NCBI GenBank assembly: GCA_018242485.1
Contig: JAFEBV010000041.1
Coordinates: 62,001-126,000 of the forward strand
Reading direction: 5' to 3'
DNA: 64,000 bases
From: Pseudomonadota bacterium
GTDB taxonomy: Bacteria; Pseudomonadota; Gammaproteobacteria; Xanthomonadales; Xanthomonadaceae
The translations under genes and the position numbers were made by a program. Of this stretch, positions 50,915 to 60,508 are shown in pieces. Under the pieces are notes generated by a model that did no database searches, had not been told where the DNA came from, and was given only the letters and a program-made list of their open reading frames with translations. Positions within the stretch are counted from its first letter, which is position 1. Every line of letters starts with the position of its first letter.

Positions 50915-53900
50915 ATGCTGCCACATCAGGGAGATGCCAGATCCGTGAAGACCGCCGGCGAAGACGCCAACCACACGCGATTCCCGCAGCGTCCGCGCGC
51001 CGTGCTGCTCGCCGGTCTGTGGTTGTCGCTGTTGCTGCCGTTGTTGTTCACGGTCATGCTCTGGTTCGACTACCAGCACGAGCGCGAACTGGCCGACGAG
51101 CGTGCGATGGTGGCCGCGCAGGCCGTGCAACGCCAACTCGGCGAGCGCCTGGAGTTGCTGGTTCACCAGATGCAGGATCTGGCCGGGCAGGCGCGCGCCA
51201 AGTCTTCCTGCAATTGCCCGACGCCCATGCTTGCGAGCCTGCCGTCCGGTTCGATCCTGCAGGATGTGGTGCTGATCCAGAGCAATCCCGGCAACGGGAA
51301 AGGCGTGGACTTGCTCGATCGCCCGGCGGATGCCTCGTGGCTGCCGCCGGAATCGTCGGATGCGCAGCCCCAGGGGCTGGCGATCGGCGTCCCGACCCGC
51401 ACCGCCGACGCCGGACGCTGGGTGGTGCCGGTGGCGTGGTATGGCGACCGGCAATGGCGCGTCGGCGCCCGCGTGGACGCCGACTGGTTCGCGCAGGCGC
51501 TGGTCGATTTTCCTCTGGGCGACAACAGCACGGTCAGCCTCGTGCACGTCGAGGGCATGCTGCTGGCGCATTCGCGCGACAACCAGAACTCGATCGGCGC
51601 ATCGCTGGATCAAGCCGTGCTGTTTTCCAGTCGCTACCGGGATCAGGCTTCGGGGTCGTTCGACGAAGCCGGCATGCTCGACCGGGAACCCCGCCAGTTC
51701 GTGTTCCAGCGCGTCGCGCACACCCCGCTGATCGTGGTGGTCGGCACCGCCAGCCGCACCATCTTCGCGGCGTGGTGGCCGTTGCCGCTGGTGAGTTTCA
51801 GCGGCGCGCTGCTGTTCGCCGCGCTGTGGTGGTCGTTGAACCGCGCCTTCGCCCGCACGCATGCCGCGCAAGAGCGTCTCGTGGACGATCTGCGCTGGCA
51901 GTCCACGCGGCTGGAGGAGGCGCGGCGCATCGCCCACCTGGGCGACTGGTCGTGGAACGTGGACACCGGCGAGGTGCTCTGGTCGCCGGAAATCTACGAA
52001 ATCTGCGGGCTTCCGCCGCGCAGCGAACCCATGCACATCGACTCGGTTCCGGCGCTTATCCATCCCGACGACCGCGAGCGCGTGGTCGGCTACCTGACGC
52101 GCGCACGAACCGGAGGCGTCGTCAACGAAACCCACTACCGGATCATCCGCTCCAACGATGGCGCCGTGCGAACCGTCTATGCGCGCGCGGAATGGGCCGA
52201 CCGCTCGCCCGGCCACCGGGTGTTGCGCGGTATCCAGCAGGACATCACCGAACTGGCGCAGGCGCGCGAGCGCCTCGGCGAGGCCGAGCGCCAATACCGC
52301 TACCTGTTCGAGCACAACCCGCTGCCGATGTGGGTGTACGACCGCCAGAGTCTGACCTTCATCGCCGTCAACGATGCGATGCTGGCCGCCTACGGCTACA
52401 CGCGCGAGGAACTGCTGGGCGCCAGCACCCTCGACATCCGCCCGCCGGAGGATCGCGAGGCCCTGCGCGCGGTCGCCAACGACGAGCCCTCGGCGCGCCC
52501 GCAGGGCAGCGTGTGGACGCATCTGCGCCGCGACGGCAATCGCCTGCTGGCGGAAGTGCACGCGCAGCGGATCGACTTCGAGGGCCGCGACGCCTGGCTG
52601 GTGCTGGCGCTGGACGTGACCGCGCGCGAACACAACCAGCAGCGCTTCCAGTTGATCGCCGGCGCCACCAGCGACGCCATCTGGGACTACGACGGCATCA
52701 CCGGCGAGACCTGGCGCAGCGACAGCTTCCACAGCCTGTTCGGCTATACGCGCGGCGAAGTTCCCGCCGACCAGCAAGGCTGGATCGACCGGGTGCATCC
52801 CGACGACCGTGAGGCCGCCGCCGCCAGCGTGACGAAAAGCCTCATCGACGGCAGCACGCTGTGGGAGCAACGCTATCGTTTCCTGCGCAAGGACGGCAGC
52901 TATGCCGACGTGCTCGATCGCGGCACCCTGCTGCACGACGCGAGCGGGAAAGTGGTGCGCGCCCTCGGCGGCATGCTCGACGTCACCCAGCGCAACCGCG
53001 ACGAACAGGATCTGCGCCTGCTGCGGCGTGCGGTGGAGTCGGCCGACAACGGCATCGTGATCGCCGATGCCCGCCAACCCGATCTGCCATTGGTGTATGT
53101 CAATCACGCCTTCGAGCGCATGACCGGTTACAGCGAAGCCGAACTGCTCGGCCGCGCCTGCCCGTGCCTGGATCCGGCATGGGTCGATAATCAACACGAA
53201 ATCATGATGCTGCGCCGCGCGATCGAGGAGCGGCGCGAGGCCCGCGTGCTGTTGCGCGATCGCCGCAAGGACGGGCAGGCGTTCTGGAACGACGTGTACG
53301 TGGCCCCAGTACGCGACGACGCCGGCGCGGTGACCCACCTGATCAGCATCCAGTCGGATGTGAGCGAACGCCAGCGCGCACAGGAGCAGATCGCCTTCAA
53401 CGCCACCCACGACGAGCTCACCGGCTTGCCCAACCGGCATCTGCTGGTCGATCGCCTGCAACAGGCGGTGCTCAATGCCGAGCGCCACCAGCGTTCGGTC
53501 GCGGTGCTGTTCATCGATCTGGACGACTTCAAGCTGATCAACGACAGTCTCGGCCACACCGCCGGCGACGCGGCGCTGCGCGAGGTTGCGCACCGGCTGG
53601 TGCAGGCGGTGGCCGACGCCGACACGGTGGCGCGCTTTGGCGGCGACGAGTTCGTCGTCCTGCTCGACGAGCGTACCGACGACGCCAGCGTCGGGCAGGC
53701 GATCGCGCGGATCAATCAGGCGCTGGCGCAGCCGTTCACGATTTCCGGCATCAGCCACTACGTGGCATCCAGCATCGGCTGGTGCCGTTCGCCGGATGCC
53801 GGCAGCGACGCCGAAACCCTGCTGATGCGCGCCGACATGGCGATGTACAAGGCCAAGCAGGCCGGCCGCAATCGCGCGGTCGCCTACGAGCGCAGCTTCG

Positions 53901-54691
53901 ACCATCAGGTGTCGGCGCGCCTGCGTCTGGTCAACGAGCTGCGGCAGGCGCTGGAACACGGCCAGTTCGAACTGCACTTCCAGCCGCTGTTCAACCGCGA
54001 CGGCACGCCGGTGGCGTTGGAAGCGCTGGTGCGCTGGCGCCATCCCGAACGCGGCCTGCTGTTGCCGGGGCACTTCATCGGCGTGTGCGAGGAATCCGGG
54101 CTGGTGGTGCCGCTCGGACGCTGGGTACTCGGCGAGGCGATGCGCCACCACTCGGCGCTGGCCGCGGCGGGCTTCAACGCGCTGCGGATCGCGGTCAACA
54201 TCTCCTCGCTGCATTTCCAGCAGGGCCTGTTTGCCGACGTCGACGCGGCGCTGCGCGAACACCGCGTACCACGCGGCGTGCTCGAACTGGAACTGACCGA
54301 GAGCGTAATCATGGGCAACCCCGATTCGGCGATCGAAGTGATGCGCCGCCTCGACGGCCTCGGCGTGGCCCTCTCCGTGGACGATTTCGGCACCGGCTAT
54401 TCCAGCCTGTCCTACCTCAAGCGCCTGCCGATCGACCGCCTGAAGATCGACCGCAGCTTCGTGAGCGATCTGGGCGTGGACGCCGACGACGCCGCGATCT
54501 GCACCTCGATCATCCGCATGGCCCACAGCCTGGGCCTATCCACCGTCGCCGAAGGCGTGGAGACCGCCGCCCAACTCGACTGGCTGCGCGAACGCGGCTG
54601 CGACGAGATGCAAGGCTTCCTGCTCGGCCATCCGCTGCCATTCGATGCGGTGCTGGCGCAGTTGCTGCAGGCGCAGATCCGGCCTGCGTAG
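50915..54691 (+). CDS. Membrane PAS-GGDEF-EAL cyclic-di-GMP protein
   Basis: A 1258-residue signalling protein. A membrane helix (about residues 28-50), a periplasmic sensing domain (about 55-280) and a second helix (about 285-312) are followed by four PAS/PAC units (about 340-830). The GGDEF domain has an exact ARFGGDEF at about residue 909 but no RxxD inhibitory site five residues before. The EAL domain has LEALVRW at about 1035, ELTES, DDFGTGYSSLSYL and KIDRSF, so both synthesis and breakdown of c-di-GMP are possible. ATG 50915 or GTG 50945 may start it. It is convergent with the GAF histidine kinase. Confidence 0.93.
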   Translation: MLPHQGDARSVKTAGEDANHTRFPQRPRAVLLAGLWLSLLLPLLFTVMLWFDYQHERELADERAMVAAQAVQRQLGERLELLVHQMQDLAGQARAKSSCNCPTPMLASLPSGSILQDVVLIQSNPGNGKGVDLLDRPADASWLPPESSDAQPQGLAIGVPTRTADAGRWVVPVAWYGDRQWRVGARVDADWFAQALVDFPLGDNSTVSLVHVEGMLLAHSRDNQNSIGASLDQAVLFSSRYRDQASGSFDEAGMLDREPRQFVFQRVAHTPLIVVVGTASRTIFAAWWPLPLVSFSGALLFAALWWSLNRAFARTHAAQERLVDDLRWQSTRLEEARRIAHLGDWSWNVDTGEVLWSPEIYEICGLPPRSEPMHIDSVPALIHPDDRERVVGYLTRARTGGVVNETHYRIIRSNDGAVRTVYARAEWADRSPGHRVLRGIQQDITELAQARERLGEAERQYRYLFEHNPLPMWVYDRQSLTFIAVNDAMLAAYGYTREELLGASTLDIRPPEDREALRAVANDEPSARPQGSVWTHLRRDGNRLLAEVHAQRIDFEGRDAWLVLALDVTAREHNQQRFQLIAGATSDAIWDYDGITGETWRSDSFHSLFGYTRGEVPADQQGWIDRVHPDDREAAAASVTKSLIDGSTLWEQRYRFLRKDGSYADVLDRGTLLHDASGKVVRALGGMLDVTQRNRDEQDLRLLRRAVESADNGIVIADARQPDLPLVYVNHAFERMTGYSEAELLGRACPCLDPAWVDNQHEIMMLRRAIEERREARVLLRDRRKDGQAFWNDVYVAPVRDDAGAVTHLISIQSDVSERQRAQEQIAFNATHDELTGLPNRHLLVDRLQQAVLNAERHQRSVAVLFIDLDDFKLINDSLGHTAGDAALREVAHRLVQAVADADTVARFGGDEFVVLLDERTDDASVGQAIARINQALAQPFTISGISHYVASSIGWCRSPDAGSDAETLLMRADMAMYKAKQAGRNRAVAYERSFDHQVSARLRLVNELRQALEHGQFELHFQPLFNRDGTPVALEALVRWRHPERGLLLPGHFIGVCEESGLVVPLGRWVLGEAMRHHSALAAAGFNALRIAVNISSLHFQQGLFADVDAALREHRVPRGVLELELTESVIMGNPDSAIEVMRRLDGLGVALSVDDFGTGYSSLSYLKRLPIDRLKIDRSFVSDLGVDADDAAICTSIIRMAHSLGLSTVAEGVETAAQLDWLRERGCDEMQGFLLGHPLPFDAVLAQLLQAQIRPA

Positions 54692-54695
54692 CGCG

Positions 54696-57095
54696 TTACG
54701 TCGCATCCTCCGATTCCGTTGTCCCCAGCATCCGCGGCAGGCGCATGGCGATGCGGGTGCCCTCGCCGGTCTTGCTGGTCGCGCGGATCGTGCCGCCAAG
54801 GACGCTGGTCACCTGATTGAAGACGATGTGCGCGCCCAAGCCGGTGCCGCCGCTGCCGCGTTTGGTGGTGAAGAACGGGTCGAAAAACCGCTTCAATACG
54901 GCTTCGTCCATGCCGATGCCGTCGTCGGCCACCTCCAACGTCGCCTGCTCGCCTTCTGCCGCGCCGATGATGCTCACGGCGCCTCTCTCGCGGCCCTCGA
55001 AAGCGTGCAACAGCGCGTTGACCACCAGATTGGTGACCACCTGCGATAGCGCGCCGGGGATGGTGTTCATGGCGATGCCGTGCGCGCATTCCACCCGCAC
55101 CGAGCACGGCGCGTGCTTGAGCCTGGGCTTGAGCGACAGCACGATCTCTTCCAGATACTCGGCCAGATCGAACTCCCGGCGCTGGCCCGAAGACTGATCC
55201 ACCGCGATCTGCTTGAACGAACGCACCAACTCGGCACCGCGGCGGGCGTTGGAGTCGAGCACATGCATGGCCAGTTCGAGTTCGTCGAGTATGCCCTCCA
55301 CCCCGTGCGTATCCATCCGCCCGGCGGCGAGGTCGCCGCGCCAATGGCGCAGTTCGGTATTCACGTGCGATGCGGCGGTGACGCAGATGCCCAGCGGCGT
55401 GTTGATCTCGTGGGCAATGCCGGCGACGAGTCCGCCGAGCGAGGCCATCTTTTCCTGCCGCACCAGTTCGGCCTGCGCGGCACGCAACTGGTCGAGGGTG
55501 TTGCTCAATTCGCGGGTGCGGTCGGCCACGCGCCGTTCGAGCTGGGCATTGGCCACCCGCAACGATTCGGCGGCGCGCCGGCGTTGTAGACTGGTGGCGA
55601 CGTGGGTGGCGACGAAGCGCAACAAATCCTCGTCGGCCTGCGCGAAGACGATCTGTTGATCGTAGCTTTGCACCACGATCACGCCGATCGCCTGTCCGCC
55701 GGCCAACAGGGGCACACCCAGCCAATACGCCGCCGGCAGGCCGACGACATAGGCTTCGATCTGGCCGCCTGCGATGAGCGCGCCGATTTCCGCGGTGGTG
55801 CCGCGGAACGGGCGTCGCCGACCGATCACGTACTCGCTCAAGCCTTGACCGAACGGCCGCGAGGGATGTTCGATCAGCCGATCCTCGAAGTAATACGGAA
55901 AGTCCAGCCGCGCGCCGTCGTCGGATACCAGCGCGATGTAGAAATTGTGCGCGTCGATCAAGGCGCCGACTTCCGCATGCACGCGACGGTAGAACTCCTC
56001 CTGATTGATGTCGGCGGTGGCCAGTTGCGCGATCTGGAACAACGCGCGTTGCAGCCGCTCGCCGCGTTGGCGTTCGACGATTTCCTGCTGCAACTCGATG
56101 GTGCGCTGGCGCACCCGTTCTTCCAGTTCATCCTTGCCCTGCTTGCGTTCCAGCGCGGTGAGGATGTGCTCGGCGACGAATTCCAGCAGGGCGCGATCCT
56201 CGTCGGAGTAGCCGACGCCATGGATGTAACTTTGCACCACGATCGCGCCATGCACGCGGCCCTCGCGCTTCATCGGCACACCCAGCCAGTCGTAACTGTC
56301 CGGGCCGAGCATCACCAGCGGCCCGGACACCTGCGCCTGCAACTGCTCGGTGGTGCCCATCAGCGAGCGACCGTCGTGCAGCACGTACCAGGTCAGCGAG
56401 CCGACCCGCGAGGCCATCGGAATTTCGTGACGCGGATCGCGCGGGCCGGCAGTGTCCTCGGTGTCGACGTAGTACAGGAAGCGCATGCTGTCGCGCTCGG
56501 CGCTGTAGGCGACGATGAACAGGTTTTCCGCGTACATCAGGGTGCCGACGATGGCCTGGATGCCGCGCAACAGGTCGGCCATCTCGCGCTCGGAACCGGC
56601 CAGATCGGAAATCGCGAACAGCGCGTGCTGGATGCGCTCGGCGCGACCCATGCGCTTGAGCGAGGTGCGCAACTCGCTGGTTTCCAGCGCGCGCGCAAGA
56701 TGCCTTCCGGCAAGATCGATCCATTCCGCCGCACGCTCGATGAATTGCGGTTGCGCAGCGTGATCCCCGATCGTCGTCAGCAGTACCGACGGCGGCGTGT
56801 CCGACAGCCGCAGCGCCACCGTCGAACCCTCGACGCGATAGGTCGACCCGCCGTGGACCGCGACCGCGCGCGCGGACGCGAGTTGCGCGGCACCGAACGG
56901 CGCGAGCGGTTCGGATTCGAGTGTCGCGGAGGGATCGAAACCCCACGCCACCCACGCCGCCGTGCAAGCTGGATCGTCGGTGGCGATGCGCACGATCTCG
57001 GCGGCGACCTGCCGAGGCGTAGCCGCTTCCGCGAGTGCGCGCAGCCACGCCCATGGACGGCTGGCCACGTTGGCGCTGGCGTCGCTGGCAGGCAT
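54696..57095 (-). CDS. GAF-domain sensor histidine kinase, soluble
   Basis: A 799-residue kinase without membrane helices. Two GAF domains (about residues 160-310 and 365-510, the second with GVPLLAGGQAIGVIVVQSYD) are joined by coiled coils and lead to a ZraS/NtrB-like kinase core. The phosphoacceptor His is in LVAGIAHEINTPLG (about residue 562), with N-box NLVVNALLHAF, G1 DDGIGMD and FFTTKRGSGGTGLGAHI. ATG 57095 is preferred; GTG 57176 would lengthen it by 27 residues. No receiver protein is adjacent. Its 3' end meets the GGDEF-EAL gene with 4 bases between, so the two may be a signalling pair only by position. Confidence 0.9.
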   Translation of the reverse strand: MPASDASANVASRPWAWLRALAEAATPRQVAAEIVRIATDDPACTAAWVAWGFDPSATLESEPLAPFGAAQLASARAVAVHGGSTYRVEGSTVALRLSDTPPSVLLTTIGDHAAQPQFIERAAEWIDLAGRHLARALETSELRTSLKRMGRAERIQHALFAISDLAGSEREMADLLRGIQAIVGTLMYAENLFIVAYSAERDSMRFLYYVDTEDTAGPRDPRHEIPMASRVGSLTWYVLHDGRSLMGTTEQLQAQVSGPLVMLGPDSYDWLGVPMKREGRVHGAIVVQSYIHGVGYSDEDRALLEFVAEHILTALERKQGKDELEERVRQRTIELQQEIVERQRGERLQRALFQIAQLATADINQEEFYRRVHAEVGALIDAHNFYIALVSDDGARLDFPYYFEDRLIEHPSRPFGQGLSEYVIGRRRPFRGTTAEIGALIAGGQIEAYVVGLPAAYWLGVPLLAGGQAIGVIVVQSYDQQIVFAQADEDLLRFVATHVATSLQRRRAAESLRVANAQLERRVADRTRELSNTLDQLRAAQAELVRQEKMASLGGLVAGIAHEINTPLGICVTAASHVNTELRHWRGDLAAGRMDTHGVEGILDELELAMHVLDSNARRGAELVRSFKQIAVDQSSGQRREFDLAEYLEEIVLSLKPRLKHAPCSVRVECAHGIAMNTIPGALSQVVTNLVVNALLHAFEGRERGAVSIIGAAEGEQATLEVADDGIGMDEAVLKRFFDPFFTTKRGSGGTGLGAHIVFNQVTSVLGGTIRATSKTGEGTRIAMRLPRMLGTTESEDAT

Positions 57096-57184
57096 CGGCG
57101 AGGGCACGTTCCACGGCGGCGGGTCGACCGATTGTACCCGTTGCCCACACCGCGCCGGCGAGGGCGCGATCGGCACGGCGACGG

Positions 57185-57190
57185 TAAACT
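57185..57190 (+). promoter_or_regulatory. Candidate -10 box for a leaderless uvrD transcript
   Basis: TAAACT ends 6 bases before ATG 57197, with no ribosome-binding site between. The -35 region is not clear. Confidence 0.35.
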
Positions 57191-57196
57191 GCGCAC

Positions 57197-59377
57197 ATGG
57201 ATGTTTCGCATTTGCTCGACGGCCTGAACCCGGCGCAGCGGCAGGCCGTCAGCGCCCCGCCCGGACACCACCTGATCCTCGCCGGCGCAGGTTCGGGCAA
57301 GACCCGCGTGCTGATCCACCGCATCGCATGGCTGCACGAGGTGTTCGGCGTGCCCGCGCACGGCATCCTCGCGGTCACCTTCACCAACAAGGCCGCCGGC
57401 GAGATGCGCGCGCGCGCCGGCGCGTTCATGCCAGCGGGCACGCGCGGCATGTGGATCGGCACCTTCCACGGCCTTGCCCACCGCCTGCTGCGCCTGCACT
57501 GGCAGGAGGCGATACTGCCGGAAGCCTTCCAGGTGCTCGATGCCGACGACCAGTTGCGGATGGTCAAGCGCATCGCCGGCGAACTCGAGATCGACGACAC
57601 CCGCTTCACGCCGCGGCAGATCGCGTGGTGGATCAACGCGCAGAAGGACGAAGGCCGGCGTCCGCAGCACATAGAGCCGGACGGCGGTGATTTCTACGCG
57701 CAGACCCTGCTGCGCGTGTACGCGGCCTACCAGAACCGCTGCGACCTCGCCGGGCTGGTGGATTTCGCCGAGATTCTGCTGCGCGCGCACGAGTTGTGGC
57801 TGCATCATCCAGCCCTGCTCGCGCATTACCGCCAACGCTTCGGTCACATGCTGGTGGACGAGTTCCAGGACACCAACGCGATCCAGTACGCCTTCGTGCG
57901 CCTGCTCGCCGGCGACAGCGGGCAGGTGTTCGCGGTCGGCGACGACGACCAGTCGATCTACGGCTGGCGCGGCGCCAAGGTCGAGAACATGCAGCGCTTT
58001 CTGCATGATTTTGCCGGTGCGACCACGATCAAGCTGGAACAGAACTATCGCTCCACCGCCACGATTCTCGGTGCCGCCAACGCGGTGATCGGGCACAACG
58101 AAGACCGCCTTGGCAAGCGCCTGTGGACCGACAGCGGCGACGGCGATCCGGTGGATGTGTACGCGGCATGGAACGAGATCGACGAAGCGCGCTTCGTGGT
58201 CGAGCGCATCCGCCGCTGGGAACGCGAGGGCGGGCGCTGGGCGGACGTGGCGATCCTGTACCGCAGCAACGCGCAGTCGCGCGCCTTCGAGGAACAACTC
58301 GCGCTGGAAGGCATCGCCTACCGCGTGTATGGCGGCGTGCGCTTCTTCGAGCGCGCCGAGATCAAGGACACCCTGGCCTACCTGCGACTGGTCGCCAACC
58401 GCAGCGACGATGCCGCTTTCGAGCGCGCGGTCAACACGCCGGCGCGCGGAATCGGCGGGCGCACACTCGACGAGCTGCGCGCGCTCGCACGCGTGCGCAA
58501 CGTGGCATTGTGGGAAGCGGCGCAGCTCGCCATTGCATCCACCGCGCTCGCAGCGCGCTCGCGTAACGCGCTGCGCGGTTTTCTCGAACTGATCGACGCG
58601 CTCGAACGCGACCTGCAGGGGCGCGACCTGCGCGAACAGGTGGACGACGTGCTTCTGCGCACCGGCCTGCGCCAGCACCACGCCAGCGAATCGCATGGCG
58701 CGATCGATTCGCGGGTGGAGAACCTCGACGAACTGGTTTCGGTCGCCTCGCGTTTCGTTCTCGGCGAGCGCGATCCGGAAGCTGACGCGAACCAGTCAGA
58801 ACTTGTCGCTTTTCTTGCCTACGCCGCACTGGAAGCCGGCGAAGGCCAAGCTCAGGCCGGTGAGGATGCGGTGCAGATGATGACCCTGCACAGCGCCAAG
58901 GGGCTGGAGTTCCCGCTGGTGTTCCTCGCTGGCATGGAGGAAGGCTTGTTTCCGTCTGCGCGTTCGCTGGAAGATGCAGGGCGACTGGCCGAAGAGCGCC
59001 GCCTGGCTTACGTCGGCATCACCCGCGCGCAGCGCAAACTCATCACCTGCTATGCCGAAGTGCGCCGTTTGCATGGACAGGATCACTACGGACAACCATC
59101 ACGTTTCCTGCGCGAAATTCCACCGGCCTTGTTGCACGAGGTGCGGCCGAAAATCCAGGTCAGCCGCCCGGTGTGCGGCGGTGCGCCAGCGACTCAACGC
59201 AACGAACCGATCGTGCCCGGCATCCGCCTCGGCCAGCGCGTGCGGCATGCCAGCTTCGGCCTCGGCGTGGTGATGGATACGGAAGGTTCCGGCGCGCACG
59301 CGCGCGTGCAGGTGAACTTCGAGGACGCCGGCAGCAAGTGGCTGGTGGCGGCTTACGCGAACCTGCAAACGGTGTGA
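57197..59377 (+). CDS. uvrD: DNA helicase II (UvrD)
   Basis: A 726-residue superfamily 1A 3'-5' helicase for excision and mismatch repair. In order: LNPAQRQAV (Q motif), LILAGAGSGKTRVL (Walker A, about residue 30), FTNKAAGEM, GTFHGLAHRLLR, LVDEFQDTN (motif II), VFAVGDDDQSIYGWRGA (motif III), LEQNYRST, VQMMTLHSAKGLEFPLVFLAGMEEGLFP and EERRLAYVGITRA (motif VI). The C-terminal Tudor-like segment (GQRVRHASFGLGVVMDTEG...VNFEDAGSKWLVAAYANL) marks UvrD rather than Rep or PcrA. Start ATG 57197. Confidence 0.96.
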   Translation: MDVSHLLDGLNPAQRQAVSAPPGHHLILAGAGSGKTRVLIHRIAWLHEVFGVPAHGILAVTFTNKAAGEMRARAGAFMPAGTRGMWIGTFHGLAHRLLRLHWQEAILPEAFQVLDADDQLRMVKRIAGELEIDDTRFTPRQIAWWINAQKDEGRRPQHIEPDGGDFYAQTLLRVYAAYQNRCDLAGLVDFAEILLRAHELWLHHPALLAHYRQRFGHMLVDEFQDTNAIQYAFVRLLAGDSGQVFAVGDDDQSIYGWRGAKVENMQRFLHDFAGATTIKLEQNYRSTATILGAANAVIGHNEDRLGKRLWTDSGDGDPVDVYAAWNEIDEARFVVERIRRWEREGGRWADVAILYRSNAQSRAFEEQLALEGIAYRVYGGVRFFERAEIKDTLAYLRLVANRSDDAAFERAVNTPARGIGGRTLDELRALARVRNVALWEAAQLAIASTALAARSRNALRGFLELIDALERDLQGRDLREQVDDVLLRTGLRQHHASESHGAIDSRVENLDELVSVASRFVLGERDPEADANQSELVAFLAYAALEAGEGQAQAGEDAVQMMTLHSAKGLEFPLVFLAGMEEGLFPSARSLEDAGRLAEERRLAYVGITRAQRKLITCYAEVRRLHGQDHYGQPSRFLREIPPALLHEVRPKIQVSRPVCGGAPATQRNEPIVPGIRLGQRVRHASFGLGVVMDTEGSGAHARVQVNFEDAGSKWLVAAYANLQTV

Positions 59378-59403
59378 GATGTGCTTGAGATGCGGTCGGT
59401 GCG

Positions 59404-59748
59404 TCAGCGCTGCGCGCGAGATACAGCCGGGTGAAACGCATCCCACCACAGCACGTCCAGATCAACATCGCGCAACAAGGGTAGTTCTGGCGTAGTGGTG
59501 GCTGTGTTCAAAGGCGGGCATGGCAGCGCTTGCGCATCCACGGCGCTGAATGCGCGCGCCACCACTGCCTGCCCGCCATCGGTTCCGCGCATGGTCACGA
59601 ACACGCGATCGCCAGCACGGAACGTCCCCGAACAATTCAGCACATCGCCGCACACGGGCGGCGTGCCCTGCATGCGCAGCGCCTTGCCGGCGACGCCGGT
59701 GATGGCGATGAAACCGCGCATGCGATCGAGCCTGCCATCATCGGACAT
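59404..59748 (-). CDS. Small protein of unknown function at the end of the birA-coaX operon
   Basis: A 114-residue cytosolic protein. The middle (FIAITGVAGKALRMQGTPPVCGDVLNCSGTFRAGDRVFVTMRGTDGGQAVVARAF) has the G-x-F-x-x-G-D-x-V-x-V pattern of PUA-like folds, such as the end of glutamate 5-kinase, but this is only a resemblance. GGAG 9 bases before ATG 59748 supports this start, which overlaps coaX by 11 bases. It is convergent with uvrD. Confidence 0.65.
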   Translation of the reverse strand: MSDDGRLDRMRGFIAITGVAGKALRMQGTPPVCGDVLNCSGTFRAGDRVFVTMRGTDGGQAVVARAFSAVDAQALPCPPLNTATTTPELPLLRDVDLDVLWWDAFHPAVSRAQR

Positions 59749-60508
59749 GCGTGGAATCTCCATCTTGCGCTGCATACACAGCCAATCCTTCGAGAACCAG
59801 ATCCGGCGCACGCTGCGCGCGCAGCCGCCAGCCATCCAGCAGCGCATCGGCTCCGCCGCCGGACATCAACACGCTCGGCACGATATCGAGCTTGTGTTGC
59901 GCCGCGCGCAGGCTGCGGTCGATCAGTGCGCGCGCCGACCAGATCGCGCCGCTGGCCAGCGCATCATCGGTGTCGGCGGCGAAATCGGCCACGCGACCGC
60001 CATCGTGTGGCAGGTGCGGTGCGCGTTGCGCCAATGCCTCGCGCATCAGCGTCGGCGAGGGCGCGATCAGGCCGCCGTGATGCGTGCCATCGGCAGCGAG
60101 CAAGTCGATGGTCAGCGCGGTGCCGACACCGACGATCAACCACGCCTCGCGCCCACGCGCATGCGCGGCGAGCATCGCGAGGAAACGATCCACGCCCAGC
60201 CGCGCCGGTTGCGCATAGGCGATGCGCACGCCAGCCAGTTCGGCTCGTGTCGCCACGCGCTCGACCTTGGCACCGATGCGCGACAACACTGCTTCGACGC
60301 TGGCGGTTGCTGCCGATCCGGCGACCGAGGCGAGCCAGACGCGATCGCCTGCGACCATCGGGGCGAACACCGCGGCCATTGCATCTGCGCCGAGGCGTTG
60401 TTCGTGCGCAAACGCCTGCACACCCCGGTGCGCGAGGCGATCGGCGCGCGCCCATTTCAGGCGGGTGTTGCCCAAGTCCACCAGCCAATCGTGGCGGCGC
60501 GAATTCAT
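59738..60508 (-). CDS. coaX: Type III pantothenate kinase
   Basis: A 256-residue ASKHA-fold kinase for the first step of coenzyme A synthesis. Visible motifs are WLVDLGNTRLKWA (phosphate 1, Asp), ARLGVDRFLAMLAAH (the G-x-D-R pantothenate-site block), IVGVGTALTIDLLAADGTHHGG (phosphate 2 region) and VLMSGGGADALL. Type III enzymes are not feedback-inhibited by CoA, as known for the family. Its start ATG 60508 overlaps birA by 4 bases; birA-coaX is a conserved pair. Confidence 0.94.
   Translation of the reverse strand: MNSRRHDWLVDLGNTRLKWARADRLAHRGVQAFAHEQRLGADAMAAVFAPMVAGDRVWLASVAGSAATASVEAVLSRIGAKVERVATRAELAGVRIAYAQPARLGVDRFLAMLAAHARGREAWLIVGVGTALTIDLLAADGTHHGGLIAPSPTLMREALAQRAPHLPHDGGRVADFAADTDDALASGAIWSARALIDRSLRAAQHKLDIVPSVLMSGGGADALLDGWRLRAQRAPDLVLEGLAVYAAQDGDSTHVR

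Noticed and set aside
49565..54526. A 1653-codon open frame on the minus strand
   Set aside because: It lies antisense to the PAS-GGDEF-EAL gene, whose product has exact domain motifs; the antisense product is Arg/Ala/His/Gln-rich with no domain. Long antisense frames are a by-product of GC-rich codon use.
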